From assembly GCF_047345485.1 (NCBI RefSeq), contig NZ_JBLFEN010000004.1, positions 310,001-374,000 on the forward strand: a stretch of DNA of 64,000 nt, written 5' to 3'. The DNA is from Jejuia sp047345485 (lineage in GTDB: Bacteria > Bacteroidota > Bacteroidia > Flavobacteriales > Flavobacteriaceae). Position 1 is the first letter of the stretch. Every line of letters begins with the position of its first letter. Made by a program: the position numbers and the translations under genes. The notes beneath the pieces were generated by a model that was given only the letters and a program-made list of their open reading frames with translations, made no database searches and was not told the origin of the DNA. Of the stretch, positions 25,061 through 34,124 are shown piece after piece.

Positions 25061-25324
25061 ATGAAAACAAATTTTTACATCTTATTTATCTTATTACTTT
25101 CTTTTTCGGCCATAGGCGCTCAAAATGAGATTAAGACTGATGGTGTAGACGCTAAAATTACTGTTTCTGAAGTTAAAGAGGCTAAAGTAATTATAGATAC
25201 CGTAACAATAAAAGAGACTATTGCTAAAAGTAGTAGTGATATTAGAATTTTCTTAAATAGAGAAAGAAAAGTTGATAACATCAAATTAGTATTTCCTAAA
25301 CTTAACAGTAGAAAATTATCATAA
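25061..25324 (+). CDS. Small exported protein of unknown function
   Basis: An 87-residue protein with a clear Sec signal peptide (MKTNFYILFILLLSFSAIGA, cleavage probably after GAQ or before it). The mature part of about 65 residues is charged, with many Val, Lys and Glu and no Cys. No family recognised. It has its own good promoter and a strong terminator, so it is a well-supported monocistronic gene. Similar short exported proteins are common in Flavobacteriaceae and are usually uncharacterised. Confidence 0.7.
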   Translation: MKTNFYILFILLLSFSAIGAQNEIKTDGVDAKITVSEVKEAKVIIDTVTIKETIAKSSSDIRIFLNRERKVDNIKLVFPKLNSRKLS

Positions 25325-25361
25325 ATTTTAAAAGTATTCAAATTTAATTATAAGGTTAAAT

Positions 25362-25394
25362 AAAAAAGACTGTCTGTTAGGGCAGTCTTTTTTT
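25362..25394 (+). terminator. Terminator after the small exported protein gene
   Basis: The stem AAAAAAGACTG / CAGTCTTTTTTT with a 10-nt loop is followed by a T run, 38 bp past the stop. Confidence 0.85.
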
Positions 25395-25406
25395 AGTTTA
25401 ATAAAC

Positions 25407-25414
25407 TACTTTTG
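25407..25414 (+). promoter_or_regulatory. -7 element of ruvX
   Basis: TACTTTTG matches TAnnTTTG and lies 15 bp before the ruvX ATG, implying a very short leader. No clear -33 TTG is seen. Confidence 0.4.
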
Positions 25415-25428
25415 TACAAAAAAAAGTA

Positions 25429-25839
25429 ATGCCCAGAATTTTAGCAATAGATTATGGTAAGATTAGAACAGGAATTGCAGTAACTGACGAATTGCAGATA
25501 ATTGCTTCTGGGTTAACAACTGTAGCAACAAGCGATTTAATTTCCTTTTTAAAAGAGTACACTTCAAAAGAACGTGTTGAATTATTTTTAGTTGGAGAAC
25601 CCAAACAAATGGATAATTCGCCATCTGAAAGCGAAGTATTGATTATTGCCTTTCTAAAAAAGCTTTCAAAAGTTTTTCCTAAAATGCCTGTAACTAGAGT
25701 TGACGAGCGCTTTACATCTAAAATGGCGTTTCAAACTATGATAGACAGTGGTTTAAAAAAGAAACAACGAAAAAATAAAGCACTAGTAGATGAAATTAGT
25801 GCCACATTAATACTTCAAAGCTATCTATATTCTCAATAG
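25429..25839 (+). CDS. ruvX: RuvX/YqgF putative Holliday junction resolvase
   Basis: A 136-residue RNase H-fold nuclease of the YqgF family, involved in Holliday-junction resolution and/or 16S rRNA processing. The catalytic acids are in ILAIDYGKIRTGIAV (D7), in the VGEPKQMD region and in VDEISATLIL near residue 124, and VTRVDERFTS is the other conserved block. Length is normal. It is followed by def and a DUF5606 gene in the same direction, a conserved order in the family. Confidence 0.93.
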   Translation: MPRILAIDYGKIRTGIAVTDELQIIASGLTTVATSDLISFLKEYTSKERVELFLVGEPKQMDNSPSESEVLIIAFLKKLSKVFPKMPVTRVDERFTSKMAFQTMIDSGLKKKQRKNKALVDEISATLILQSYLYSQ

Positions 25840-25878
25840 ATTTTTTCTCCAATAGATTAATTTACACTACAAGAATTG

Positions 25879-25886
25879 TATTTTTG
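25879..25886 (+). promoter_or_regulatory. -7 element of def
   Basis: TATTTTTG lies 20 bp before the def ATG. It suggests that def has its own promoter in addition to read-through from ruvX. Confidence 0.45.
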
Positions 25887-25905
25887 CAAAAAATAATCCT
25901 AATAA

Positions 25906-26496
25906 ATGATTTTACCAATTGTGGCATATGGCGATCCAGTTTTAAAAAAGGTTGGAGAAGATATAACAAAAGAGTATCCTAAATTAGATACCTTGCTAGA
26001 GAACATGTTTGAAACGATGTACAATGCCATGGGTGTTGGTTTGGCGGCACCTCAAATTGGGATACCCATTAGATTATTTTTAGTAGATACATCTCCATTT
26101 GCAGAAGATGATGTATTGTCAGAAGATGAAAGAGCTGCTTTAAAAGATTTTAAGCGTGTATTTATAAACGCTAAAATTATTGAAGAAGAAGGCGACGAGT
26201 GGGCTTTTAATGAAGGGTGTTTAAGTATACCAGATGTAAGAGAAGACGTTTTTAGAGCTCCAAAAATTACAATAGAGTATTATGATGAGAACTTTAAGAA
26301 GCATACCGAAACATTTGATGGTTTGATAGCTAGAGTAATACAGCATGAATATGATCATATTGAAGGTGTTTTGTTTACTGAAAAATTGTCAAGTTTCAAA
26401 AAAAGACTCATCAAAGGGAAGCTATTAAATATTTCAAAAGGGAAGATTAATGTAGATTATAGAATGCGTTTTCCAAATCAAAAAAAGAAGCGATAA
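25906..26496 (+). CDS. def: Peptide deformylase
   Basis: Metalloenzyme removing the formyl group from nascent proteins. The 196-residue protein carries all three motifs: GVGLAAPQIG (43-52), EGCLSIP with metal ligand C105, and QHEYDH with H147, E148 and H151. A Bacteroidetes-type acidic insertion (SPFAEDDVLSEDERAAL, about 63-79) is present. Length is normal. Gene order ruvX-def-DUF5606 is conserved in the family. Confidence 0.97.
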   Translation: MILPIVAYGDPVLKKVGEDITKEYPKLDTLLENMFETMYNAMGVGLAAPQIGIPIRLFLVDTSPFAEDDVLSEDERAALKDFKRVFINAKIIEEEGDEWAFNEGCLSIPDVREDVFRAPKITIEYYDENFKKHTETFDGLIARVIQHEYDHIEGVLFTEKLSSFKKRLIKGKLLNISKGKINVDYRMRFPNQKKKR

Positions 26497-26554
26497 TTTT
26501 GTGATGCATCTTAAAAATATGATATTAGCACCTCTAAAAAAATAAAAAATTACT

Positions 26555-26974
26555 ATGGGCTTAGAAAAAATATTATCCATTTCTGGAAAGCCAGGACTTT
26601 ATAAATTAGTAACTCAAACACGAGGTGGGTTTGTTGCAGAATCTTTAATAGATGGCAAGCGTTTATCTATTAGCCTACAAAATAATGTTAGTGTTTTAAG
26701 TGAAATTGCTATTTACACATTAACAGAAGAAGTGCCTTTATACAAGGTATTAGATAAAATACGCGATAAAGAAAATAGCAAACTATGTAGTGTTAAGCCT
26801 AAGGATAGTAAAGATAAATTAGAGGAATATTTTTTTGATGTTTTACCTGATTATGACGAAGATAGGGTATATGTTAGCGACATAAAAAAGATAGTACAAT
26901 GGTATAATTTATTACAGCAACATGACATGCTTAGTTTACTTGATGATAATTCATCTCAAGAAGAAGAAGAGTAA
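26555..26974 (+). CDS. DUF5606 family protein
   Basis: A 139-residue protein matching the DUF5606 pattern: MGLEKILSISGKPGLYKLVT, then GGFVAESLIDGKRLSISLQN and VSVLSEIAIYT. The C-terminal third is acidic and ends in a run of Glu. The family is restricted to Bacteroidetes and has no assigned function. It contains no signal peptide or membrane segment. It lies 58 bp after def and is probably in the same transcript. Confidence 0.85.
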   Translation: MGLEKILSISGKPGLYKLVTQTRGGFVAESLIDGKRLSISLQNNVSVLSEIAIYTLTEEVPLYKVLDKIRDKENSKLCSVKPKDSKDKLEEYFFDVLPDYDEDRVYVSDIKKIVQWYNLLQQHDMLSLLDDNSSQEEEE

Positions 26975-27060
26975 ATAATTATCCTTCTGGTATTTTTTTG
27001 CAATATTTATGTAAGTAGTGCCAATTGTTTACGACAATATAAATTATAAAATCGTAAACT

Positions 27061-27732
27061 ATGAAGTCCCTTTGGTTTTTTGAAGACACTAACCTTTTCA
27101 AAATTTTATGTCCGCACAAATTCAAAGCTTACAAGGAATGCCATAATTTTGATGCTTATAAAAAGCAGGATTATATTTATTTTGAGCAAGATTCAGCTAA
27201 TAAAGTTTACCTTATAGAAAAAGGTAAGGTAAAAATAGGATACTACAATCAGCAAGGTACCGAAGTAGTTAAGGCTATACTTAGTCGTGGAGAATTATTT
27301 GGTGAAACTGCAATTTTTGGTGATGTTAAACGAGATGAGTTTGCTATGTCTATCGATAATACGACAAGTATTTGCCCGATAGGTGTAGACGCTATGCATG
27401 ATTTAATGCGTGATAATCAAACATTTAGCTTAAAAGTTTATAAATTTATTGGTTTAAGACTTAAAAGATTAGAAAGACGACTTCAGCTTTTATTGTACAA
27501 GGACGCTAAAACTCGTTTGGAAGAGTTTTTACATGAATTGTGTACTGATTATGGTTACGATTGCGAGAAAACAGGAGATAAAATCATTCAACATCCTTAT
27601 ACACAAAAAGATATAGCATCTTTAATTGGTACTTCTAGGCCAACTTTAAATATATTATTAAACGAATTAAAAGAAGATAATATAATAGCGTTTAATAGGA
27701 AAGAAATAAGAATATATAGTCAACCTGCATAA
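27061..27732 (+). CDS. Crp/Fnr-family transcription regulator
   Basis: A 223-residue regulator with an N-terminal cyclic-nucleotide-binding-type beta roll (about 35-140, with VYLIEKGKVKIGYYNQQG and GELFGETAIFGD) and a C-terminal winged helix-turn-helix (HPYTQKDIASLIGTSRPTLN, then NELKEDNIIAFNRKEIRI). There are Cys residues near the N-terminus (C17, C27) and C100, but they do not form the Fnr iron-sulfur pattern with confidence. Such regulators in Flavobacteria respond to redox or nitrosative stress or unknown ligands. Monocistronic: two hairpins follow. Confidence 0.88.
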   Translation: MKSLWFFEDTNLFKILCPHKFKAYKECHNFDAYKKQDYIYFEQDSANKVYLIEKGKVKIGYYNQQGTEVVKAILSRGELFGETAIFGDVKRDEFAMSIDNTTSICPIGVDAMHDLMRDNQTFSLKVYKFIGLRLKRLERRLQLLLYKDAKTRLEEFLHELCTDYGYDCEKTGDKIIQHPYTQKDIASLIGTSRPTLNILLNELKEDNIIAFNRKEIRIYSQPA

Positions 27733-27738
27733 ACGTTT

Positions 27739-27757
27739 AGCCTAAATATTTTAGGCT
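27739..27757 (+). terminator. Hairpin directly after the Crp/Fnr gene
   Basis: Perfect 8-bp stem AGCCTAAA / TTTAGGCT with a 3-nt loop, 7 bp past the stop, without a T run. It may protect the mRNA end or attenuate before the main terminator at 27775. Confidence 0.4.
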
Positions 27758-27770
27758 TACTATAAATAAT

Positions 27771-27812
27771 TCATAAAAAAAGCATGATTTTAAATCATGC
27801 TTTTTTTATGAA
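27771..27812. terminator. Bidirectional terminator between the Crp/Fnr and DUF349 genes
   Basis: A long perfect palindrome (TTCATAAAAAAAGCATGATT and its complement) with A and T runs on both sides serves the two convergent genes. Confidence 0.85.
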
Positions 27813-27821
27813 TTATAAACT

Positions 27822-29777
27822 TTAGTATAATTTTTTTATTTCATTAAGTTTAGACTTCCAAAGTTCCAGCTCTTTTTTGTGTTTGGCAATATTAGCGTTT
27901 ACATCTTTAACTAAGGGGTTGTCGTCATTAACGTTGGTAAAAAATTGTAAGTTATTTTCTAACTGATTAATTTGTCCTTTAACCTCATCAATTTTTTTAC
28001 GGATAAAAGAACGCTCATTATCTAAGCTTCTATTATTATCGTTATTGCTATTTAATGTCTCAAGCTTGGTTTCAAACTTTATCATTTCAGCTTCGTTTCT
28101 ATCTATTTTTAGTTTTGAGAAAACTTCATCAATAGCTTTATTAAATTTACCTTCAACAAAGCGTTTATCATTAGGTACTTTTCCAATATTTTTCCATGTA
28201 TTAACATGTGCTTTAATTGTAGCTAAATCTTTATCCTTATCGTTTGTAAGTTTTAGTGTTTTTAACTCATCAAGCACTTTTAGTTTTTTATTAAATGCTT
28301 CAATAAACTCTTTGTTAGCTTCATTTCTTTTAGAATGTACTTTATCAAAGTAAGTGTTACAGGCTGCTTTAAATTGCTTCCATATTTTATCGCTATCCTT
28401 TCTTGGAACATGACCTATCTTTTTCCAATCGCTTTGAATTTTCTTCATTAAAGGTGTAGTAACTTCAAAATCATCACTGTCTTTATTGTCTTCAGCTATT
28501 TTAACTAATTCTATTTTCTTTTGAAGATTTTGGTACTGTTCCTTCTTTAAATCTTTATAAAACGCATTCTTTTTTCTATTAAAACTTCTAACTACATCCT
28601 TAAACTTTGCCCATGTAGCTTCATTAACTTTAATAGGTACTTTACCGGCATTGAAAAATTTTTCTCTTAATGCTTCAACTTCTTTAATCTTCTTTTGCCA
28701 CGTACTATGAGATTTTGATGTGTCTGCCGCTACTGCCTCTATAGCGGCAATTATTTCATGTTTTTTCTCAAGGTTTTTTTCATAAACCTTATCTATTTCT
28801 TTAAAATAAAGTTGCTTTTTCTCATTAATTACTTTGGTTGCAACTTTAAAACGTTCCCAAATTGTTTCGCGATGCTCTTTACCAACTGGACCCAGTTCTT
28901 CCTTCCACATTTTATGAAGCTCCTGTAACTCTCTAAAAGCTCGCATGGTATCGTCATCTTTAGCAAGCTCTTCAGCACGTTCAATAATCTTAGTTTTTTT
29001 CTCTAAGTTGTGCTTAAAATCTAAATCGCGTAGGTCTCTATTCAAATGTAAAAAATCATAGAATATTTCTACGTGATGGTGGTAGCTATTCCAAGCGTTA
29101 TTATATCTATCCCGTGGTATTGGTCCTGTATTTCTCCAACGTTCTTGTAGTTCCTTAAAGTGTTTATAGGTTGAGTTTATATTCTCTTCAACATTAATTA
29201 GGCCTTTTAACTCTTCAATAATTTCAAGCTTATCTTTAAGATTTTGTTTAAGATTTTGCTCAATATTTTTGTAGTGGTCATTAAGTTTATTTCTATAGTC
29301 TCTGTATGCAGTTTTAAATCGTTTTTGTACAGGACTTGAGTAGTAGAAGTCTATTTCATTACCACCATCATTTATAAAATCTGCTTTTTTCTCATCAACT
29401 AAAGCATTAAATTTTGTGTTGAATTCATTTTTTATGGTATCAATATGACTTTTTATAGCCTGAACTTTTTCATTTTTTAAAAGTTTTTCAAGTTCTATAG
29501 TTAGAGCTTCTAAAGACATTTTATCGTACTCTCCAAATGCTATAGTATGTCGCTCTTTATTGCCTTCGTCTTCAGCATCTTCAGCGTTAGATTTTTCTAT
29601 TTCATTTAAACCATCATCTTCAGTAGTAGTTGATAATTTTTCTGAAGAATCTGCTCCATCAGGTGTATCACTATTTTCTTCGGGAGTATTTATAGATGTA
29701 TCATCAGTTTTAGGTTCTGATGTTTCTATATTTTCTTTTTTTCCATCTGCATTTTGCAGGTTATCTAGCTCAGACAT
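27822..29777 (-). CDS. DUF349 repeat protein
   Basis: A 651-residue cytoplasmic helical protein. After an acidic, low-complexity N-terminus (about 1-75, Asp/Glu/Ser/Thr), the rest is a series of DUF349 repeats, each about 70-75 residues and marked by W-x-x-x-G-x-(V/I)-P stretches such as ERWRNTGPIPRDRYN, KEELGPVGKEHRE, KFFNAGKVPIKVNEA, DWKKIGHVPRKDSD and NTWKNIGKVPNDKRF. About five repeats are visible. A DUF349 protein (RNA helicase/chaperone associated) is common in Bacteroidetes; function is not established. Downstream of aroE by 89 bp, same strand. Confidence 0.88.
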   Translation of the reverse strand: MSELDNLQNADGKKENIETSEPKTDDTSINTPEENSDTPDGADSSEKLSTTTEDDGLNEIEKSNAEDAEDEGNKERHTIAFGEYDKMSLEALTIELEKLLKNEKVQAIKSHIDTIKNEFNTKFNALVDEKKADFINDGGNEIDFYYSSPVQKRFKTAYRDYRNKLNDHYKNIEQNLKQNLKDKLEIIEELKGLINVEENINSTYKHFKELQERWRNTGPIPRDRYNNAWNSYHHHVEIFYDFLHLNRDLRDLDFKHNLEKKTKIIERAEELAKDDDTMRAFRELQELHKMWKEELGPVGKEHRETIWERFKVATKVINEKKQLYFKEIDKVYEKNLEKKHEIIAAIEAVAADTSKSHSTWQKKIKEVEALREKFFNAGKVPIKVNEATWAKFKDVVRSFNRKKNAFYKDLKKEQYQNLQKKIELVKIAEDNKDSDDFEVTTPLMKKIQSDWKKIGHVPRKDSDKIWKQFKAACNTYFDKVHSKRNEANKEFIEAFNKKLKVLDELKTLKLTNDKDKDLATIKAHVNTWKNIGKVPNDKRFVEGKFNKAIDEVFSKLKIDRNEAEMIKFETKLETLNSNNDNNRSLDNERSFIRKKIDEVKGQINQLENNLQFFTNVNDDNPLVKDVNANIAKHKKELELWKSKLNEIKKLY

Positions 29778-29866
29778 TTTAATAAATGTTTAGTATTTGT
29801 ATTGTTTAAAGATACTAACAACTAAAGTATTTACAAAAAAAGGGAAGCTGTTTTAATGTATTTACT

Positions 29867-30613
29867 TTATCTAACTATATCCCAAATAGACCAAGCTTTT
29901 TCTGCTTGTAATTTTAGCATTTTAAGACCATTCATTGTTTTAGCACCTTGTGCTTTACCTAGTCTTAAAAATAGTGTTTCTTCTGGGTTATACACTAAAT
30001 CAAAAAGAATATGGTTTTCTGAAATACCATTGTAGGGAATTTTTGGGCACTCTTCTATATTAGGAAACGTACCTAAAGGGGTACAATTTATTATGATTTG
30101 ATATTTAGAAATAATAGCCTCAGTTAAGTCCTCATACGTATATTTTACTTTTTTAGAAGCGGTTCTTGATACATAGTGGCATTTAATTCCGTTTTCTTCC
30201 TTTAACGAATACAATATTGCTTTACTGGCACCACCAGTACCTAAAATTAAAGCTTTTTTGTGTCGTTTGGTTAGTAATGGTTTTAATGAATTTATAAATC
30301 CATAACAATCTGTATTATAGCCAACAAGCTTACCTTTTTTAGTTAACTTTATAGTGTTTACAGCACCGATAGCTTCCGCCTTTTTATTGAGTTTGTCTAA
30401 ATAGGGTATTACGTCTTCTTTATAAGGAATAGTAACGTTTAAACCTTTTAAGTTCGTTGTTTCTCGTATGATTTTCGGAAATGTAGTTATGTCTTCAATA
30501 TCAAAATTTTGATAGCTAACATCTGTAATATTTTCTTTTTCAAACTTAGTTTTAAAATAATTTCTTGAAAATGAGTATGATATATTTTTACCTAAAAGTC
30601 CTAATTTATGCAT
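29867..30613 (-). CDS. aroE: Shikimate dehydrogenase
   Basis: Reduces 3-dehydroshikimate to shikimate with NADPH in aromatic amino-acid synthesis. The 248-residue protein has the substrate motif LGKNISYSFSRNYF, the catalytic NVTIPYKEDVIPYLD and GAVNTIKLTKKGKLVGYNTD, and the dinucleotide-binding ALILGTGGASKAILY. The C-terminus has GLKMLKLQAEKAWSIW. Its start overlaps the end of the second DUF368 gene by 8 bp, so these are co-translated. Confidence 0.95.
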   Translation of the reverse strand: MHKLGLLGKNISYSFSRNYFKTKFEKENITDVSYQNFDIEDITTFPKIIRETTNLKGLNVTIPYKEDVIPYLDKLNKKAEAIGAVNTIKLTKKGKLVGYNTDCYGFINSLKPLLTKRHKKALILGTGGASKAILYSLKEENGIKCHYVSRTASKKVKYTYEDLTEAIISKYQIIINCTPLGTFPNIEECPKIPYNGISENHILFDLVYNPEETLFLRLGKAQGAKTMNGLKMLKLQAEKAWSIWDIVR

Positions 30614-31622
30614 GTTTTTTTCTTTTTTGACCGTATATTTCTAAACCTATTACTATTGCAAAACCCAGTAGTATAAAACCAATGGCAAAGTAAGTTTCTG
30701 CGGTTAATTCTGGAATGTAGCGTTTGTAGTTTTCTATAATTTTTTCTCCTCTAGAATCTAATAAAAACGAGCCGTTATCGGTATACTTATAAATTGTTTT
30801 TTTCCAAGGCCATACCACACCTAGCGATCCGACTATAAATCCTATTATTGATGCAGTAGTAATGCTTTTATAATGTTTTAAAATATAGCTTAGTAGATGA
30901 GAAAAGGTGACGAGACCAGTAACAGAACCCAATGTAAAAACCGCTAAAACCTCAAGCATTCTCATACGGGTTTCATTGTAAATAAAATTGAAATTCCCAC
31001 TGAATATCTCAGATATAGTATCATAAAGTGCATTAACAGAATCAACTAGTAACAACACATAGTTACCTAATAAAATTAATATAAACGAACCAGAAAACCC
31101 AGGTAGTGTCATACCTGATACGCTAATAATACCACAAAAAAAAACAAACAAGAGGTTATCATTTTCTTTAGCAGGGTTTAAAAAACTAATACCTAAACCT
31201 AGTGCAATGCCTAAAGCTAAGGATAATAGTGTTTTATTGTTCCAATCTTTAAAATCTTTATTAATATAATATATAGAGCCAACAATCATCCCAAAAAAAA
31301 CACTCCAAACGTATAATTCGTAATGTAAAATGAGATAGTCTAATACTTTAGAAACACTAAAGTAACTTACAACCATACCAAAAAACAATAACCCTAAAAA
31401 CTTACCATTTATATAATTAAAAAAGCTTTTAAATCTGCCATTTATAAGTAATTTAAAAGCTTTTCTGTTTACCTTTTTTAATGAGTAGATAAATTCTTCA
31501 TAAAAGCCTGCAACAAATGCAACAACACCACCAGAAACTCCAGGTACTTTATTAGCAGCACCCATGGCTAGCCCTTTAAGCACTAGAAAAATTTTATCAT
31601 TAACGGTTTTGGTGTTTTCCAT
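30606..31622 (-). CDS. DUF368 membrane protein, probable polyprenyl-phosphate transporter (copy 2)
   Basis: A 338-residue protein with about eight or nine membrane segments and the DUF368 signature GAANKVPGVSGGVVAFVAGF near the N-terminus, repeated as SGMTLPGFSGSFILILLGNY in the middle: an inverted-repeat fold. DUF368 proteins have been identified as undecaprenyl-phosphate recycling transporters (PopT type). This copy has an extra loop near the C-terminus (KYTDNGSFLLDSRGEKIIE). Its ATG overlaps the upstream copy's stop by one base, and its end overlaps aroE, so three genes are co-translated. Confidence 0.88.
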   Translation of the reverse strand: MENTKTVNDKIFLVLKGLAMGAANKVPGVSGGVVAFVAGFYEEFIYSLKKVNRKAFKLLINGRFKSFFNYINGKFLGLLFFGMVVSYFSVSKVLDYLILHYELYVWSVFFGMIVGSIYYINKDFKDWNNKTLLSLALGIALGLGISFLNPAKENDNLLFVFFCGIISVSGMTLPGFSGSFILILLGNYVLLLVDSVNALYDTISEIFSGNFNFIYNETRMRMLEVLAVFTLGSVTGLVTFSHLLSYILKHYKSITTASIIGFIVGSLGVVWPWKKTIYKYTDNGSFLLDSRGEKIIENYKRYIPELTAETYFAIGFILLGFAIVIGLEIYGQKRKKHA

Positions 31623-32542
31623 TATTGTTTTTTACTGCCTATTTTTTCAAGAGTTAAAATAGTTAAAAAGCCTAAAATCATCAATACTATGGAGGGTATA
31701 AGATGATTGTCTCCATTAAAATTTAAAGGAGAAATACTTTGTTGAATAAGTGGTAACTCTGCGCCTTTAGAGTTTGTATACCAAGATAGTGTTTCTTTCC
31801 ATGGCCAAACTTTATTTAATGATCCAAAAATAAAACCTGTTAATAACGCAAGTGTGATATTATGATAGTGCTTAAATAACCATTTTAATACATGACTAAA
31901 ACTTAATAAACCAATAATAGCACCTGTTATAAAAAGTATTATTTTTTTAATATCTACATCGTGTATAGCATCACTAAGGGTTTTGTAAGAACCTAGAATT
32001 ATAAGTATAAACGAACCAGATATACCAGGTAATATCATAGCACAAATAGCTATAGCGCCAGCTATAAATAGAAAATACTCATTATCACTATTCTCCATTG
32101 ATGGGAGTGTGGAAATAAAGTATGCTAGAATTGCACCAATACCTAGAGCAATTATGGTTGCAATATTCCATTTTGTAATTTGTTTGCCTACAAAATAGAT
32201 ACTGGCAATAATGAGTCCAAAGAAAAATGACCAAATTAGTATGGGGTGATGTTCTAAAAGGTATTTTGCTAATTTCATAAATGATACAAAACTTACAACG
32301 ATACCCGTAAGAAGTGCTACTAAAAAATTACCGTTAAGATCTTTCCAAAATTGTACAATACCTTTTTGAAAAAGTGTTTTAAATAAAGGTAGATTGATAT
32401 TACTTATAGTAGATATTAGTTCTTCATATATTCCAGAGATAAAAGCTATAGTACCTCCAGATACTCCAGGTACAGCATCAGCAGCACCCATAGCTACACC
32501 TTTTAAAGAAATAATTAAGTAATCAATAAATCGTCGTTGCAT
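31622..32542 (-). CDS. DUF368 membrane protein, probable polyprenyl-phosphate transporter (copy 1)
   Basis: A 306-residue multi-span membrane protein with both DUF368 signatures: GAADAVPGVSGGTIAFISGI at the start and CAMILPGISGSFILIILGSY in the middle. It is the shorter, more typical member of a tandem pair; the two copies share the order of segments and many residues (for example WPWKET), so they arose by duplication. The stop overlaps the next ATG (ATAA-type junction). Predicted role: flipping the lipid carrier used for cell-wall and O-antigen sugars back to the inner leaflet. Confidence 0.88.
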   Translation of the reverse strand: MQRRFIDYLIISLKGVAMGAADAVPGVSGGTIAFISGIYEELISTISNINLPLFKTLFQKGIVQFWKDLNGNFLVALLTGIVVSFVSFMKLAKYLLEHHPILIWSFFFGLIIASIYFVGKQITKWNIATIIALGIGAILAYFISTLPSMENSDNEYFLFIAGAIAICAMILPGISGSFILIILGSYKTLSDAIHDVDIKKIILFITGAIIGLLSFSHVLKWLFKHYHNITLALLTGFIFGSLNKVWPWKETLSWYTNSKGAELPLIQQSISPLNFNGDNHLIPSIVLMILGFLTILTLEKIGSKKQ

Positions 32543-32584
32543 ACCTTAAGTTTTAAATATCAAAGGTATATAATTTGAAGTAAT

Positions 32585-33973
32585 TTACGACTTAGAATTT
32601 AACAAGCGTTGTACTTGAATATTATCTAATAGTTTAGGGAATAATTCATCTAATATAAAGCTATACTCTCTATTGTATTTTAAGCCGTTTTTTAAATGAA
32701 ATATGCCTTTATCAATTTCAAGTATTGTAAAAAACAAACCACTTAAACGATATTCAATCTCAGCATGTTCTGGATAGAATTCAGTAGCTTGTTCAAAATT
32801 AAAAATAGCTGCTTTTAGTTCTCCTAATTTTAATAATAAATCACCTCTAGCAATCCAAGTATCTATTTCAAAATTACCTAGTTCTAAAGCTCTTTTGTAG
32901 CCACATTCTGCTTCTTCAAAGAAATTTAAGCGATGATTTATTTGTGCATATAACTTCCAATAGTTTACATTTTCAGAATCTATATTAATTGCTTTATTAA
33001 TATAATAAAGTGCTTTTTGAAAGTTTTTTTGCTTTTTATAGAACTTAGTTATAGCTATCCAACCCTTATCCAGCAAAGGATCTTCATGAACTGTTTTATA
33101 GTAATATTGTAAGGCTAAATCTAAATTTTTAAGTTTTTCGTAGCAATGCCCAATTCTTAGTAGCGCAAAAGATGTAGGATCATCTAATGTTAAGGTAATA
33201 GTATAATTTTCAATGGCTTCTGTATAATTGCGTTGCTTTTCTAAAACCTTTCCGCGTTCTAGATAAGCGCCAACAAAAGTATCATCTGAAATTATAGCAA
33301 AATCAAAAGCTGCTAATGCTTTTTTATATTTTTTTGATGTAATGTACTGTTTTCCTAATTGGTGCCATGCAATTTCGCAATAGGGGTTTTTATCTAAAAA
33401 TATATTCAGATACTCTATAGCCTCATTATGCTGCTCTAAATAGTCAAAACAATATATGACATTATATAGAGCCGAATAATCATCAATATCTTGTTCAAGA
33501 CATTTCATAAAATTAGTCTTGGCATCTTCAAAAGCATCTATAAATAAATATTCCATTCCAATGAGGGAATAAATATCTGAAACATCAGCTGTTAAGCTTA
33601 ATGTATGTTTAAGTACATCTATGGCTTTTTCGTGCTTATCTTGTTTGGATAGTATGTTTGCCTTTTGAATAAAAATTTCTTCATTATGTGGCTCTAGTTG
33701 ATACAGCTTATTTAAAAGCGCATTAGCATCATCAAGATTATTCTCAAAAATAAATATTTCAACTTTAAACAGTTTTAAGTTTATTGATGAAGGGTGTTGT
33801 TGCAGCCCAAGTTTAATAGCTTTTTTAGCTAAAGCTATTTTACCTTGGTTAAGGTAATGGTGGATTATATTTTCAAACTCTTCTGAATCAAAAAACAAAA
33901 CATGGTTTGTTTTTAACATAGATTCAAATTTTGTAAGAGGTAAATTGTTGTTGTCGCTTTGACTAAACTCCAT
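32585..33973 (-). CDS. Tetratricopeptide repeat protein
   Basis: A 462-residue cytoplasmic protein made almost entirely of TPR units (about ten). Typical repeats are SALYNVIYCFDYLEQHNEAI, YLERGKVLEKQRNYTEAIEN and WKLYAQINHRLNFFEEAECG. There is no signal peptide or enzymatic domain. ATG at 33973 is chosen over a GTG two codons earlier. It precedes the DUF368 pair by 42 bp and is probably cotranscribed with it. Role: protein-protein scaffold, partner unknown. Confidence 0.85.
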   Translation of the reverse strand: MEFSQSDNNNLPLTKFESMLKTNHVLFFDSEEFENIIHHYLNQGKIALAKKAIKLGLQQHPSSINLKLFKVEIFIFENNLDDANALLNKLYQLEPHNEEIFIQKANILSKQDKHEKAIDVLKHTLSLTADVSDIYSLIGMEYLFIDAFEDAKTNFMKCLEQDIDDYSALYNVIYCFDYLEQHNEAIEYLNIFLDKNPYCEIAWHQLGKQYITSKKYKKALAAFDFAIISDDTFVGAYLERGKVLEKQRNYTEAIENYTITLTLDDPTSFALLRIGHCYEKLKNLDLALQYYYKTVHEDPLLDKGWIAITKFYKKQKNFQKALYYINKAINIDSENVNYWKLYAQINHRLNFFEEAECGYKRALELGNFEIDTWIARGDLLLKLGELKAAIFNFEQATEFYPEHAEIEYRLSGLFFTILEIDKGIFHLKNGLKYNREYSFILDELFPKLLDNIQVQRLLNSKS

Positions 33974-34124
33974 AAACACGTTTGAGTGTACTGTTCAACT
34001 TTTATAAAAGTAGCGTTCTATTACAGGTTTTTAGGAATTTTATATTAAATGTTTTTAACAAAGTAATGAACAGTTTAATACATAATTAGCATTAAGCGTT
34101 TGTTTTTAGTTAAAAATCAGAGGG

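Noticed and set aside
24808..25062. 84-codon minus-strand open frame between dapD and the small exported protein gene
   Set aside because: It overlaps a good promoter and the start of the well-supported gene at 25061, has no recognisable domain, and its composition (many Lys, Asn, Cys, Tyr) is what AT-rich non-coding DNA gives.
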